Notes: generated by a model not told the origin, from the letters alone. DNA of 64,000 nt from Metabacillus kandeliae (GCF_021166585.1 NZ_JAJOZE010000004.1:1-64000), one strand, 5' to 3'. Positions 53,550 through 62,245 are shown, numbered from the stretch's first letter. Numbers and translations are program-made.

Positions 53550-53792
53550 ATGGAGATGTGTCCTTTATGCAACGGCTTTTCAAATAAGTGGATAGAGTGC
53601 CCTGACTGCGGCTCATTGATGGAGGATACCGGCAGGCTGACAGACTATCTGGATGAATACAGTGCTTATATGGAAATTGACAGCATGAAGCTTCACGATG
53701 GGGTGCTTGATTCCCTGCAGCAGCACAAATGCGTTCACCTGTGGCATTGTCCGAAATGCCAGCGCGAGAAGTTGTCTGAGGAGCGGGAATAG
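53550..53792 (+). CDS. Small zinc-ribbon-like protein
   Basis: 80 residues with three CxxC pairs: CPLCNG, CPDCGS and CPKCQR, separated by an acidic middle (DYLDEYSAYMEIDSMKLHDG) and a second aromatic/histidine segment (CVHLWHCPKC). It probably folds around one or two zinc ions. Start 53550 was chosen because AAAAAGGAG lies nine bases upstream; the ATG at 53529 has only GGAAGAAG. Function unknown. A repeat array follows the stop codon. Confidence 0.7.
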   Translation: MEMCPLCNGFSNKWIECPDCGSLMEDTGRLTDYLDEYSAYMEIDSMKLHDGVLDSLQQHKCVHLWHCPKCQREKLSEERE

Positions 53793-53879
53793 GGTATAGT
53801 TTGCCCGGTTGAGCTGGAGAGTATTGCGATTAGCTGCGTATGAATAGGGTTAAGGGAGAAACGCTCTGCATAATTGGGA

Positions 53880-54020
53880 AGGCGCGCATAAAGAGCAGAA
53901 AGCGCGCATAAACGGAAAAAGCTGAGCATAAAGAGAAAAAGCCGTGCATAAGAGCTTTTGCCCGCGCAAAAAATGCTAAAAGCCGCGCATAAACAGCCAA
54001 AAGCTGCGCATAAACGCTAA
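53880..54020. repeat. 7-unit array of a 20-21-bp repeat, core (C/G)GCATAAA
   Basis: GCATA cores (one GCAAA) begin at 53886, 53906, 53926, 53946, 53966, 53987 and 54008, that is every 20 or 21 bp. The consensus reads roughly AAAGCCGCGCATAAACRG. It is the same family as the minus strand of the 28.2-kb array (AAGCCGCATATAAAC). It lies between two convergent genes and contains no gene. Confidence 0.82.
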
Positions 54021-54089
54021 TTTGCTTCTCACTGAAGCTTCAAAAAGCCGGCAAACATACGAAAAACCACCCATCCACCAATAAAAACA

Positions 54090-54120
54090 AAAAAAAGCCT
54101 GACGCAATGTCAGGCTTTTT
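54090..54120. terminator. Terminator of msmX
   Basis: 12-bp stem AAAAAGCCTGAC / GTCAGGCTTTTT, loop GCAAT; A/T tracts on both strands. Confidence 0.9.
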
Positions 54121-54125
54121 CTGTA

Positions 54126-55250
54126 TTATACTGCTGCAACTGCTTCGCTGGCTGGGCGAATGCGGTTTTCGTTTTCTTTGTCAAAGAAGTGAGCTTTGTT
54201 CATATCAAAAGCAAGCGGCAGCGTTTGACCAGGGTCAACGTCTGTTCTGGAATCTACGCGTGCGATGAATTCGTGGCCGCTTACAGAGGAGTAAAGCATT
54301 GTTTCAGCTCCCATAAGCTCAGCTACTTCAATAACAGCGTCGATTCTTGTGCCTGCAGATGAGTCGATGAATACCGGCTCATCATGGATGTCTTCCGGAC
54401 GGATGCCCATGATCAGCTCTTTGTTCAAGTAGCCTTGGTCGCGAAGGTATTTCATTTTTCCTTCCGGCACAGCCACTTTTACATCACCCATGTTGAAGAA
54501 TCCTTCTTCAAGTGTGCCTGTCATGAAGTTCATCGCAGGTGAGCCGATGAAGCCGCCGACAAATACATTTTCAGGCTTTTCGTAAACTTCTTTAGGTGCG
54601 CCAACTTGCTGGATAATGCCGTCTTTCATAACGACAAGGCGGGTAGCCATTGTCATCGCTTCAGTCTGGTCATGCGTTACATAAATAGTAGTCGTCTGCA
54701 GACGCTGGTGAAGCTTGGAGATTTCAGCACGCATCTGTACGCGGAGCTTGGCATCAAGGTTGGAAAGCGGCTCATCCATTAAGAAAACTTTTGCATCGCG
54801 CACGATTGCACGGCCAAGTGCCACACGCTGGCGCTGACCGCCTGAAAGAGCTTTCGGCTTGCGGTCAAGGTATTGCTCAAGACCGAGGATCCTTGCTGCA
54901 TCTTTAACGCGGCGGTCGATGTCATCCTTCGGAAATTTGCGGAGCTTAAGTCCGAATGCCATGTTGTCATATACGTTCATGTGAGGATAAAGGGCATAGT
55001 TCTGGAACACCATTGCGATGTCGCGGTCTTTCGGAGCAACATCGTTCATTTTCTTCCCGTCAATCGTGAAGGCGCCTTTAGAAATTTCTTCAAGTCCTGC
55101 AATCATGCGGAGAGTCGTAGATTTACCGCACCCTGATGGGCCGACAAAAACGATGAATTCTTTATCTTTAATATGAAGATTGAAATCTTGAACTGCTGTT
55201 ACTTTGTTATCGTAAATTTTATAAATGGAATCAAGCTTTAATTCTGCCAT
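54126..55250 (-). CDS. msmX: Shared sugar-ABC-transporter ATPase (MsmX/UgpC type)
   Basis: 374 residues: Walker A GPSGCGKSTT (about 38), Q-loop VFQNYALYPHM, signature LSGGQRQR, Walker B FLMDEPLSNLDA, H-loop THDQTEAMTMA, then a C-terminal TOBE/OB regulatory region (about 235-374; MGIRPEDIH). This ATPase energises several carbohydrate importers encoded elsewhere, which explains why no permease genes are adjacent. AGGAGG lies before the ATG, and a cre-like site lies in the leader. Confidence 0.93.
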   Translation of the reverse strand: MAELKLDSIYKIYDNKVTAVQDFNLHIKDKEFIVFVGPSGCGKSTTLRMIAGLEEISKGAFTIDGKKMNDVAPKDRDIAMVFQNYALYPHMNVYDNMAFGLKLRKFPKDDIDRRVKDAARILGLEQYLDRKPKALSGGQRQRVALGRAIVRDAKVFLMDEPLSNLDAKLRVQMRAEISKLHQRLQTTTIYVTHDQTEAMTMATRLVVMKDGIIQQVGAPKEVYEKPENVFVGGFIGSPAMNFMTGTLEEGFFNMGDVKVAVPEGKMKYLRDQGYLNKELIMGIRPEDIHDEPVFIDSSAGTRIDAVIEVAELMGAETMLYSSVSGHEFIARVDSRTDVDPGQTLPLAFDMNKAHFFDKENENRIRPASEAVAAV

Positions 55251-55268
55251 TTTGTTTCCTCCTCAGTA

Positions 55269-55282
55269 ATAAAGCGTTTTCT
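55269..55282 (-). promoter_or_regulatory. cre-like site in the msmX leader
   Basis: On the minus strand AGAAAACGCTTTAT; the core GAAAACGCTTT matches the CcpA consensus but the outer bases do not. It sits about 20-30 bp upstream of the msmX start codon. Confidence 0.35.
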
Positions 55283-55369
55283 TTATCTAAGCTTAAGTTT
55301 ATCGAATATCGTAAAAAGAGGGTATAGACAAGGTGCACAAAAAAATGAAAGGGTTTTCGTGCATCCGCA

Positions 55370-55401
55370 CAAAAAAAGGCTGGCGCGTTCAAGGCGCCAG
55401 C
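55370..55401 (-). terminator. Terminator of the PucR-type regulator gene
   Basis: On the minus strand GCTGGCGC / GCGCCAGC with loop CTTGAAC, then a TTTTTTT run. The stem overlaps the last codons of the gene. Confidence 0.87.
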
Positions 55402-56270
55402 AGATCAATCCCCGCAAGAATCATATAAACAGCAGAAGCTTCCGTAAATTGTTTAATATCAATTCCCGTCTTTTCAATAAAACGGTCAATTCTGTACTGA
55501 AAGCTGTTGCGGTGCATGTACAGCTTTTTTGCAGCAGAAGAGGCATTCAGGTTGCAGGCCATATAGACATTCAATGTGTCCACAATCTCCTGATCCTCTA
55601 TGGACTCCAGAAAATAATCAGAGAGAAGCCCCGCATCGACAAGTCCCGGTCTTGCCAGAAGCACCTTTGGCAGAGCTTCATAAAAGGTCATGAGCTTTTT
55701 TCGTCCGATTTCGTGAATGGCGGCAGAAAAAGCAAATTCCCTCTCGAATTTTCCGCTTAATCCTTCACCTGGCTTATGAAGCTGGCCGATCAAAAAGGAA
55801 GGCTCCGCATAAAAGTCGCTTGTCAGCGTGTCGGAAAATTGCCGGATGGCATCAATATCTGCTGCTCCGCCTGCTTTAGAGTCAGCAAGTATCACTCTAT
55901 GGGCGCCGCTCCAGATCGCGGCTGCTTCTTCAAACGTACCATGGAGCGCTTCAGCAAATGCCTCCCTGTCGACTAAATCCTTTATGTATAAGTAATAAAA
56001 CCGGACGCCGCTGCCTTTTTCACTGCCTGGATAAGGCCCGTTTTGAAAAAGAAACTGGTGCCAGGCTTTTTCCGTCTGGCTGAGAAACTGTTCCTGCCCT
56101 TTAGAAGCGAACAAGGCCTGAAGCAGCTTTGTTTCAGAAGGGGAAAGGGCGGATTTCAGGAGGCCGAAGCTTTCGCCTTCATCTGTTGAAAGCCACAGAA
56201 CGCCGTCTCTTTCAGGATGATAGCCTTTGATAAAGGCATGCTTGTATTTGTTTAATAGCTTTTCCAGCAT
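55389..56270 (-). CDS. PucR/CdaR-type regulator with C-terminal HTH
   Basis: 293 residues. The C-terminal 60 residues are a PucR-family helix-turn-helix (NASSAAKKLYMHRNSFQYRIDRF near 245-270, then EKTGIDIKQF). The N-terminal part (about 1-230) is a mixed alpha/beta domain without a signature I know. Such proteins are usually transcription activators of catabolic genes. It lies directly upstream of msmX on the same strand but 138 bp and a terminator away; control of msmX is possible but not shown. Confidence 0.8.
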   Translation of the reverse strand: MLEKLLNKYKHAFIKGYHPERDGVLWLSTDEGESFGLLKSALSPSETKLLQALFASKGQEQFLSQTEKAWHQFLFQNGPYPGSEKGSGVRFYYLYIKDLVDREAFAEALHGTFEEAAAIWSGAHRVILADSKAGGAADIDAIRQFSDTLTSDFYAEPSFLIGQLHKPGEGLSGKFEREFAFSAAIHEIGRKKLMTFYEALPKVLLARPGLVDAGLLSDYFLESIEDQEIVDTLNVYMACNLNASSAAKKLYMHRNSFQYRIDRFIEKTGIDIKQFTEASAVYMILAGIDLLAP

Positions 56271-56358
56271 AAAATAAACTCCTTTAAAGCAAATCAGTGA
56301 CCTTTTCCTCTATTATAGCGAAAAAGAGGCCGTCTTGGAAAAGACCTGCCCCTTATCA

Positions 56359-56535
56359 TTATTCTTTCACGGTATGCGGAGGCTCTTCATCCGCCAGATC
56401 CCGCGCTTCCTCAATATTGGCGCTGTCCAGCCCTTTGTGAACAGATCCGCCGGAGAGCCCTTCATTGATCATTCGGTCAATATCAAGATACGCTTTGTCC
56501 CTGCCCTCATAGAGGGTATCTTTTTTCTGATCCAT
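56359..56535 (-). CDS. Small acidic protein of 58 residues
   Basis: A frame too short for many gene callers: ATG at 56535 with TGGAGG five bases upstream, 58 residues starting MDQKKDTLYEGRDKAYLDID and ending EEPPHTVKE. It is hydrophilic and probably helical. It lies between the PucR-type gene and yheE on the same strand, 46 bp after yheE, so it may be the last gene of the yheE/ATP-grasp operon. Family not recognised; a spore-related role is only a guess from the neighbours. Confidence 0.65.
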   Translation of the reverse strand: MDQKKDTLYEGRDKAYLDIDRMINEGLSGGSVHKGLDSANIEEARDLADEEPPHTVKE

Positions 56536-56581
56536 GCCAGCCTCCAGATGTAAGAAGTGGACTTAGTTTATGCCTTTTCCC

Positions 56582-56791
56582 TCATTCATACACGTGGTAA
56601 AGCATCAGATCCTGGATCTGGGAGAGAATGAGATCCTCGTTATCCTTCGGAGGCGCCTGGGTTCCCCATTCAATTCGGCCGTTATTATGATAAATGCCGT
56701 CATAATGCGTGCCTTTGAAATAAAAAGAAATCCGCCAGCCGGGAAGAGCCGCTTTTTTGTACAGCGGGCTCCATTGGAAATGTGTAATCAT
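56582..56791 (-). CDS. yheE: YheE-like small protein (DUF5342)
   Basis: 69 residues: MITHFQWSPLYKKAALPGWRISF at the start and GTHYDGIYHNNGRIEWG in the middle match the B. subtilis YheE pattern as I remember it, and it lies at the equivalent place after the yheC/yheD genes. AAGGAG precedes the ATG. Function unknown. Confidence 0.78.
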   Translation of the reverse strand: MITHFQWSPLYKKAALPGWRISFYFKGTHYDGIYHNNGRIEWGTQAPPKDNEDLILSQIQDLMLYHVYE

Positions 56792-56822
56792 TGCCGTTTT
56801 AGCTCCTTCTTCGTTTTCCTTA

Positions 56823-57899
56823 TTAAATACGAGAAGGAGAGGGAGAATCCTTTAGGAATTTATTGGGATTTGCCGCCGTTTTGGCAAAAAGGGAGGTTAG
56901 CTGGCTGATTCTGTTTGATTGAATATCTTTTTCGTCAAATGTCATCGGTCTTGCATTCACTTCGTAAATCCAGTACCTGCCGTCAGAGCTTCTGCCGATA
57001 TCTGCCGAAAATTCCCCGATCTCTCCGTACTGCTTCGAAAGGGCAGCCCCGATATTCTGCACAAGTTTCTCAAGCACAACACTGTCGATTCGGTCCTCTA
57101 AAAGCGCTGCCGAAACAAGCCTGCCGCCTGCCGGCACATGGGTCGTGACGCTTTGGCTGCTTGACTGCCTGATGCCGACGCCTGTCAGGTTGTAAGACTC
57201 CCCGTTAAAAACGGATAGTACGCGAAGATCGTATTTTTTGCCTTCATACAGGTCTGTTTGTATTTCCTGCTGCAGCAGCGTCTGTTCCTTGAACAGCGGG
57301 CGGCATTCGTTCAGCAGTTCATTGAAAAGAAACGGCCCTTTTTTTTCCTTAATGCTTTCCATATAGTAATGGCTGCCTGTTTGCGTGATCCGCATGATCC
57401 CTTTGCCTTTGCTCTTGGAGGCCGGCTTTAAATAAACCGAGCGGTAAATTTGGATCCACTGCAGCAATTGCCCGCTGCTTGTTAACAGAGCTGTCTGAGG
57501 CAGAAAAGGCATAAGTGCAGGAACATCAAAAAGGGTTTTCCACGTTTCCCATTTATGAAAAAAAGAAGCATTAAAACAAAGAATTCCTTCTTCATTAAGG
57601 GATATGAGGCATTCCCTGCACGCTTCTCCATCTTCCTCTTTCCGTGCGGGGATGCGGACATAGACGGCATCTGGCTTCGGAACCTTGGCATAGGCCCATT
57701 TTTTCAAGACAGGAAAGTAGAGGAAGCCTGACTCGTCTTTCCGGGTTTTAGGCGTCATCACATAGCAAAGTCCGCCCATTTTATGAATGCTTTCCTGAAG
57801 CTGTTTAAAATACGCTCCGTCGCCGCAAAAATGCATAGAGTCTTTGTTTCTTGCTTCACCGGCCAGAATGGCGATAACTGGATGCCGCTGTTTTTTCAT
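56823..57899 (-). CDS. YheC/YheD-family ATP-grasp protein, short form (fourth of four)
   Basis: 358 residues without the N-terminal domain of the long forms. Family marks are PDAVYVRIPARK, FFHKWETWKTLF, SVYLKPASKSKGKGIMRI (ATP-binding Lys and glycine loop, about 160-177) and the C-terminal ATP-grasp triad GEFSADIGRSSDGRYWIYEVNARP (Asp, Glu, Asn for Mg-ATP). An active ligase is therefore plausible. The ATG overlaps the previous stop (ATGA), with AGGAG upstream. In B. subtilis relatives are linked to the spore surface. Confidence 0.85.
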   Translation of the reverse strand: MKKQRHPVIAILAGEARNKDSMHFCGDGAYFKQLQESIHKMGGLCYVMTPKTRKDESGFLYFPVLKKWAYAKVPKPDAVYVRIPARKEEDGEACRECLISLNEEGILCFNASFFHKWETWKTLFDVPALMPFLPQTALLTSSGQLLQWIQIYRSVYLKPASKSKGKGIMRITQTGSHYYMESIKEKKGPFLFNELLNECRPLFKEQTLLQQEIQTDLYEGKKYDLRVLSVFNGESYNLTGVGIRQSSSQSVTTHVPAGGRLVSAALLEDRIDSVVLEKLVQNIGAALSKQYGEIGEFSADIGRSSDGRYWIYEVNARPMTFDEKDIQSNRISQLTSLFAKTAANPNKFLKDSPSPSRI

Positions 57900-59251
57900 T
57901 GGATGATCTCCTCTGGCGACAGGATCGCTTTTTTCGTTAAAAAATAGGCGTATTCCATGTAATGCTTTCTGGAAAGCAGATCTTCATCCTTCAGCGCCGG
58001 ATGAGAAAAAATCGACCGGCCTGGCTTTGAATTTGCTTCAAACAGCCACACCTTTCCAGCGGCGTCAACGCCAAAATCAAAGCCGATTTCACCGATAAAG
58101 CCCGGAAGGTTTTCATCAATCAGCCCGCTGAGAAGATTGGCCGCCGCTGAAAGCGATGTTTCTGCTGCTTCCCGTTTTTCCTTTTCAGAATAAAGCTCTG
58201 CAAGGGTTTTAACTGCGCCGCCGTTATTTATATGCGTTGTGGCACTTCCTTTGCCGGCGACCTTTGCTGCCATCGCCGTTACCTTCCAGCTGCCATATTC
58301 ATCCTTATTCGTATGCACCCTGAAGTCTACAGGATGGTCATTCAGCTTGATCAGATTGATGCCCTGCTGGATGAGATAGTCATTCAGCTTCCGGTGCAAA
58401 AAGGAATGCTTGAAAAAATGGGCAAGCGTCGGATACTTTCTCAGCTTGTTTTGATGATTTTGATCTCTGTAGCGGGAGTAGCAGAAGCCTTCCTTGTCTT
58501 TGAAAATTTGAAATACGCCAAGCCCAAGGCTGCCATTGGCCGGTTTTAAGTAAATACTTTCGTATTGATCCAGCATGTCTTCAATCACATCAATTGAAGG
58601 GGCAAGATATGTTTCAGGCAAATAACCGGCAGATTCAGGGATCTTATGAAGCATTGTATGAATTTCCCACTTGTTGAAAAAGCCCGGGTTAAACCATGGA
58701 ATACCGTAGTCCTTCGTCAGCCTGTTTTTTACTTTCTTTAAAGCCTGGTGGTTTTCTGCCTTCCGGTTTGGAAGCCTGTCATACACGACATTCGGCAATG
58801 GCACTTCTTTTTCGCACCATCCGTTCTCATCGTAAAACAGTCCTTTCACCGTTCCTTTTTCCCAAAGAATCTGATGGGCGCCGAACACAAAGCTGTACAT
58901 GCCCTCCGTCTGGTTGAAATCCAGCATTTTTGCAAAAAACAGCGAACGCTCGCCAACAGGCCTGAGAAGGGATTCGGTAAAACCCGCTGTAAAAATGCCG
59001 ACGAGCGGGCCGAGGTAAAGGATATTTTCATGACAGAAAAATTTCGTTCTGCCAAGGGACGGCAGCTTCATCCGCTTGATGAGATCCTGGCTGATGCCGA
59101 TTTTGCCGTCCTCAACGCCTGAATTTACTGCTTTGCAGGGCAGCATAAAGGTGCCAAATGCAATAAATGTGACAGCTGCCGCAAGAGAAGGGGGAAGAAT
59201 GATCACTCCCTGCTTCTGTTCAGCAGCGTAAATTTCCAGTCTTCCGCTCAC
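57896..59251 (-). CDS. yheD: YheC/YheD-family ATP-grasp protein, long form (third of four)
   Basis: 451 residues: an N-terminal beta-rich domain (about 1-90) with LYLGPLVGIF, then the ATP-grasp core: VVYDRLPNRKAE, WFNPGFFNKWEIH, SIYLKPANGSLGLGVFQI (about 230), DFRVHTNKDEYG, and GEIGFDFGVDAAGKVWLFEANSKPG (Mg-ATP acids). Length and form fit B. subtilis YheD (453 residues), reported on the forespore surface. It starts with GTG overlapping the upstream stop (GTGA), with a poor ribosome site, so it depends on coupling. Confidence 0.87.
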   Translation of the reverse strand: MSGRLEIYAAEQKQGVIILPPSLAAAVTFIAFGTFMLPCKAVNSGVEDGKIGISQDLIKRMKLPSLGRTKFFCHENILYLGPLVGIFTAGFTESLLRPVGERSLFFAKMLDFNQTEGMYSFVFGAHQILWEKGTVKGLFYDENGWCEKEVPLPNVVYDRLPNRKAENHQALKKVKNRLTKDYGIPWFNPGFFNKWEIHTMLHKIPESAGYLPETYLAPSIDVIEDMLDQYESIYLKPANGSLGLGVFQIFKDKEGFCYSRYRDQNHQNKLRKYPTLAHFFKHSFLHRKLNDYLIQQGINLIKLNDHPVDFRVHTNKDEYGSWKVTAMAAKVAGKGSATTHINNGGAVKTLAELYSEKEKREAAETSLSAAANLLSGLIDENLPGFIGEIGFDFGVDAAGKVWLFEANSKPGRSIFSHPALKDEDLLSRKHYMEYAYFLTKKAILSPEEIIQ

Positions 59252-60342
59252 TCCGGCACACCATCCTTTGCCGCATTTTTTGCCTGCATCAAGTGCTTGC
59301 AGTAGGCGAGAGGCGCACAGTGCAGCGTTTCTGCCTGCTCAGGAGCCCCTTTTAGAATCAGCTTATGCCCCGGCTTGGAATTAACATCAAGAATCCAGAG
59401 CGAACCGTTTTTGGAAAAGCCGATATCAAGGCCGAGCTCAAAAAGCGAAGAAAAGCGCTCTTCCATCGCTTCCGGCAATGTGCGCAGGATGGTGTCGAGT
59501 TCATCGTTAATCAAATATTGCATTTTCCTTGGATAGGTCTCAATCCATTCCTGGAAGGAAGAGCTTTCGCCGCCGCTGCCGAGGTTTGAGACAAAGGAGC
59601 CCTGATAGCCGCTTCTGATTCCTTTTCCTCTGACCTGCCATTCTCCGTTTTCATCCTTCTGAAGGAGTGTCCTGATATCAAACGGATAGCCGTTTTTATT
59701 TTGAAGAGAAAGAAGAGGCTGCAGCAAATATGTGAGCCTTGACTGCTTTAAGTAAGCATTAAACCATTTTTCGAAATCTTTCATTCCTGCAAAAGATTTC
59801 GTTTTTCGGTCTTTGCCGGCATGATAAGTGATCTCAATGCTTCTGCCTTTCATTCTGACAGCGATAATTCCTCTCGCCTGTGACCCTTGAGCAGGCTTCA
59901 GCAAGCAGGCTCTTTCTTTTAATAGAAAAATGGAAATTTGTTCAAAGTGAGTGATTTTAATCGTTTCCGGCATATAAAACGAAAGGGAGGGATGGCTGCT
60001 TAAAAATTCATGCACCTCCCATTTGGACGGCAGTCCTTTGCCTAAAAACACACGCTCAGGATGCTTTTTCAGCCATTCCGTGATCGGCCTTGATTTTGCC
60101 GAGCGGCTTCCTTTTCCATAAAAGCAGCGGTCATAAATATAGAAAGGAATGGGCTCTTCTGTATTTTCCCAGCCGCCGTTTTTGTATCTTTTTCCTTTTG
60201 CCTGCAGGCTGACAGGATCAATATCAAGCGGACAAAAGCGGAAAAGCGACAAACCGTAGGCGCTGCACCGCTTTCCAAGCTCTTCAGACAGTGATAATTC
60301 ATGCTCAGGGTGCACGGTCATATACCCAAACGTTTCATTCAT
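59248..60342 (-). CDS. yheC: YheC/YheD-family ATP-grasp protein, short form (second of four)
   Basis: 364 residues from ATG 60342 (GAGGAG eight bases upstream; a GTG at 60351 overlapping the upstream stop is the alternative). It lacks the long-form N-terminal domain. ATP-grasp marks are LLKPAQGSQARGIIAV (about 140-155), PFDIRTLLQKDENGEW and ELGLDIGFSKNGSLWILDVNSKPG. Its length matches YheC of B. subtilis (about 363). Note IYDRCFYGKGSR where the others have R-x-x-x-R/K. It likely works with the adjacent paralogues during sporulation. Confidence 0.83.
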   Translation of the reverse strand: MNETFGYMTVHPEHELSLSEELGKRCSAYGLSLFRFCPLDIDPVSLQAKGKRYKNGGWENTEEPIPFYIYDRCFYGKGSRSAKSRPITEWLKKHPERVFLGKGLPSKWEVHEFLSSHPSLSFYMPETIKITHFEQISIFLLKERACLLKPAQGSQARGIIAVRMKGRSIEITYHAGKDRKTKSFAGMKDFEKWFNAYLKQSRLTYLLQPLLSLQNKNGYPFDIRTLLQKDENGEWQVRGKGIRSGYQGSFVSNLGSGGESSSFQEWIETYPRKMQYLINDELDTILRTLPEAMEERFSSLFELGLDIGFSKNGSLWILDVNSKPGHKLILKGAPEQAETLHCAPLAYCKHLMQAKNAAKDGVPE

Positions 60343-60347
60343 GCTGA

Positions 60348-61715
60348 TCACTCCTCATTTAAACGGCTTAATGCAAGACAATAGTGTACAATCGCCTTGG
60401 CAGAAGGCCTGACAGCCGTTATGCCCGGCAGGTATTCCCCGTTTTTGGACGGCTTCACATTCGCCTCGATCATAAAGAGCCTCTCACTGTCATCAATGGC
60501 AAGATCAATGCCGAATTCACCGTAAAAGCCTTCTGCTGCCAAATCCAAATGTTCGCAAATCTCAATGCTGATCTCCTTTAAGAGCTTTTTAAATTGAGCG
60601 CCCTTTTTGGTGCCGTACAGCTGTTCCAGCACTTCTCCGGGAGGATAGAGCCTTCCGCCTTGTGCGAGATTTGCCACAAACTGATTTTCACCGCTGACGC
60701 GGGCAATAACGGAAGTCGCTTTCCAGCCATGATCTTCTCCCTTATGGCAGAGCACCCTGAAATCAAGCGGACGCGACTGAAAAGAAGCAATGCTGATCGT
60801 TTTTTGCAGAATAAACGGTTCTTTTCGCAGCCGCGGATAAAGAGCCTGGAGCAGCTCGCTGAATCCATGATAGGACTGCTTGAATTCATCTGAATAAGTG
60901 GTGTATTTAAGATGATAGAGCTGTTCTTTTTCTGAAACCCTGAATATCCGTTTTCCCTGGCTTCCAAAAACAGGCTTAATAAACACATCTTTATGCTCTC
61001 TAAGAAAGGCTTCAAGACCGGTTCTTGTGGTAAGCTGTTCTGTGGCAGGAAGGTACGGCCGCAAATGCGGGATTTCCCACAGCCTTTCATGCACCTCCCA
61101 TTTATTTAAAAATCGGCGGTTAAAAAAGGGAATGCTGCTGGCAGTCAGACTGCTGAGTTTTTTCAGCTCTTTCTGTCTGGAATGCATTCTGTTGTAGATC
61201 ACATCAGGCAGAGGAACGGCGCTTTTGATCCATTGGTTTTCCTTTAGCACATAGCCGGATAAAGGGCCGCTGCCAAAAGTCAGACCAGCGGAAGAAAGAA
61301 CATAAAAGAAACAGCCTTTTTTCCGGCAATACGCCTCAAGCTCATGGCAAAAATCATGAATGCTGCCAAATGCTGCCTGATCATCTGTTATTCTCACTTC
61401 AGTCAAAACAGCAAGCACGGGTCCGAGAACTACCTGATTTTCCGATATGGATAAGATGGAAAGAGCAAGCTCCTCCTCAGGCAAAACCAGCTCCATTGCT
61501 TTCTCCGGCGGCAGTTTAAGCTGTAAACCTTCCCCGTCTATAATTACGAATCCAGAAGCAGTACTATTCCTGCCAAGCCTTACGCCAATTAAGTTTTTTG
61601 CCTGCTGCAGCCTGAGTCTTTTATGAAGACTGCTGCTTATTTCAATCGCATTCTGCTCTTGTTGCTCTGTTCTTGAGACATACACCTTTTCTTCCTTCAT
61701 ATAGTCAGACCCCAT
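60348..61715 (-). CDS. YheC/YheD-family ATP-grasp protein, long form (first of four)
   Basis: 455 residues, first gene of the operon. N-terminal domain about 1-140 (GVRLGRNSTASGFVII, VVLGPVLAVLTEV), then VIYNRMHSRQKE, FFNRRFLNKWEVHERLW, VFIKPVFGSQGKRIFRV (about 245), PLDFRVLCHKGEDHGW and GEFGIDLAIDDSERLFMIEANVKP, so all ATP and Mg ligands are kept. It resembles YheD more than YheC. Two starts are possible: ATG 61715 (AAGG four bases upstream) or ATG 61700 (GGGG nine bases upstream). Confidence 0.85.
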   Translation of the reverse strand: MGSDYMKEEKVYVSRTEQQEQNAIEISSSLHKRLRLQQAKNLIGVRLGRNSTASGFVIIDGEGLQLKLPPEKAMELVLPEEELALSILSISENQVVLGPVLAVLTEVRITDDQAAFGSIHDFCHELEAYCRKKGCFFYVLSSAGLTFGSGPLSGYVLKENQWIKSAVPLPDVIYNRMHSRQKELKKLSSLTASSIPFFNRRFLNKWEVHERLWEIPHLRPYLPATEQLTTRTGLEAFLREHKDVFIKPVFGSQGKRIFRVSEKEQLYHLKYTTYSDEFKQSYHGFSELLQALYPRLRKEPFILQKTISIASFQSRPLDFRVLCHKGEDHGWKATSVIARVSGENQFVANLAQGGRLYPPGEVLEQLYGTKKGAQFKKLLKEISIEICEHLDLAAEGFYGEFGIDLAIDDSERLFMIEANVKPSKNGEYLPGITAVRPSAKAIVHYCLALSRLNEE

Positions 61716-61877
61716 TTTGCCTTAAAAAAACTGGGCGATCGCTGATATAGCATGGTATGCCGCTGTCTGGGCTTTGGTGAGAGAATGCGAAAAAGGGAGT
61801 GAGCATGATAAATGAAGAATAGTCTGTTATAGTGGAGGGTGTGTGAAAATACTAAGCAAGAAAAAGGAGGCTATAAA

Positions 61878-62231
61878 ATGGCTGAAAATTTAAATGATGC
61901 GGCTATGGAACTGGAGCGCGGCATCCGTAATAGCAGCGAGTACACTGAGCTGAAAAAGCTTTATGATGAGGTGAATGCGGACGAATCTGCCAAAGGAATG
62001 TTTGACAATTTCCGAAACATTCAGATGAACCTGCAGCAAAAACAAATGCAAGGGGAAGAAATTTCCCAGCAGGAAGTGGACCAGGCTCAGCAATCCGTTG
62101 CTCTAGTGCAGCAGCATCCAACCATTTCCCGCCTCATGGAAGCGGAACAGCGCATGAGCATGATGATCTCAGAACTTAACCGCGTGATCATGAAGCCTCT
62201 TGAAGAGCTTTATGGAAGTATGGAAGGTTAA
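61878..62231 (+). CDS. yheA: YheA (UPF0342/YlbF superfamily) helical protein
   Basis: 117 residues, almost wholly helical, with MAENLNDAAMELERGIRNSSEY and QQHPTISRLMEAEQRMSMMI typical of YheA and the wider YlbF/YmcA group of cysteine-free helical adaptor proteins. Start 61878 has AAAGGAGG nine bases upstream; the longer frame from 61839 has none. It diverges from the ATP-grasp operon. yheB, which in B. subtilis lies between yheA and yheC, is missing here. Confidence 0.92.
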   Translation: MAENLNDAAMELERGIRNSSEYTELKKLYDEVNADESAKGMFDNFRNIQMNLQQKQMQGEEISQQEVDQAQQSVALVQQHPTISRLMEAEQRMSMMISELNRVIMKPLEELYGSMEG

Positions 62232-62245
62232 CAAAAGAAAATATA

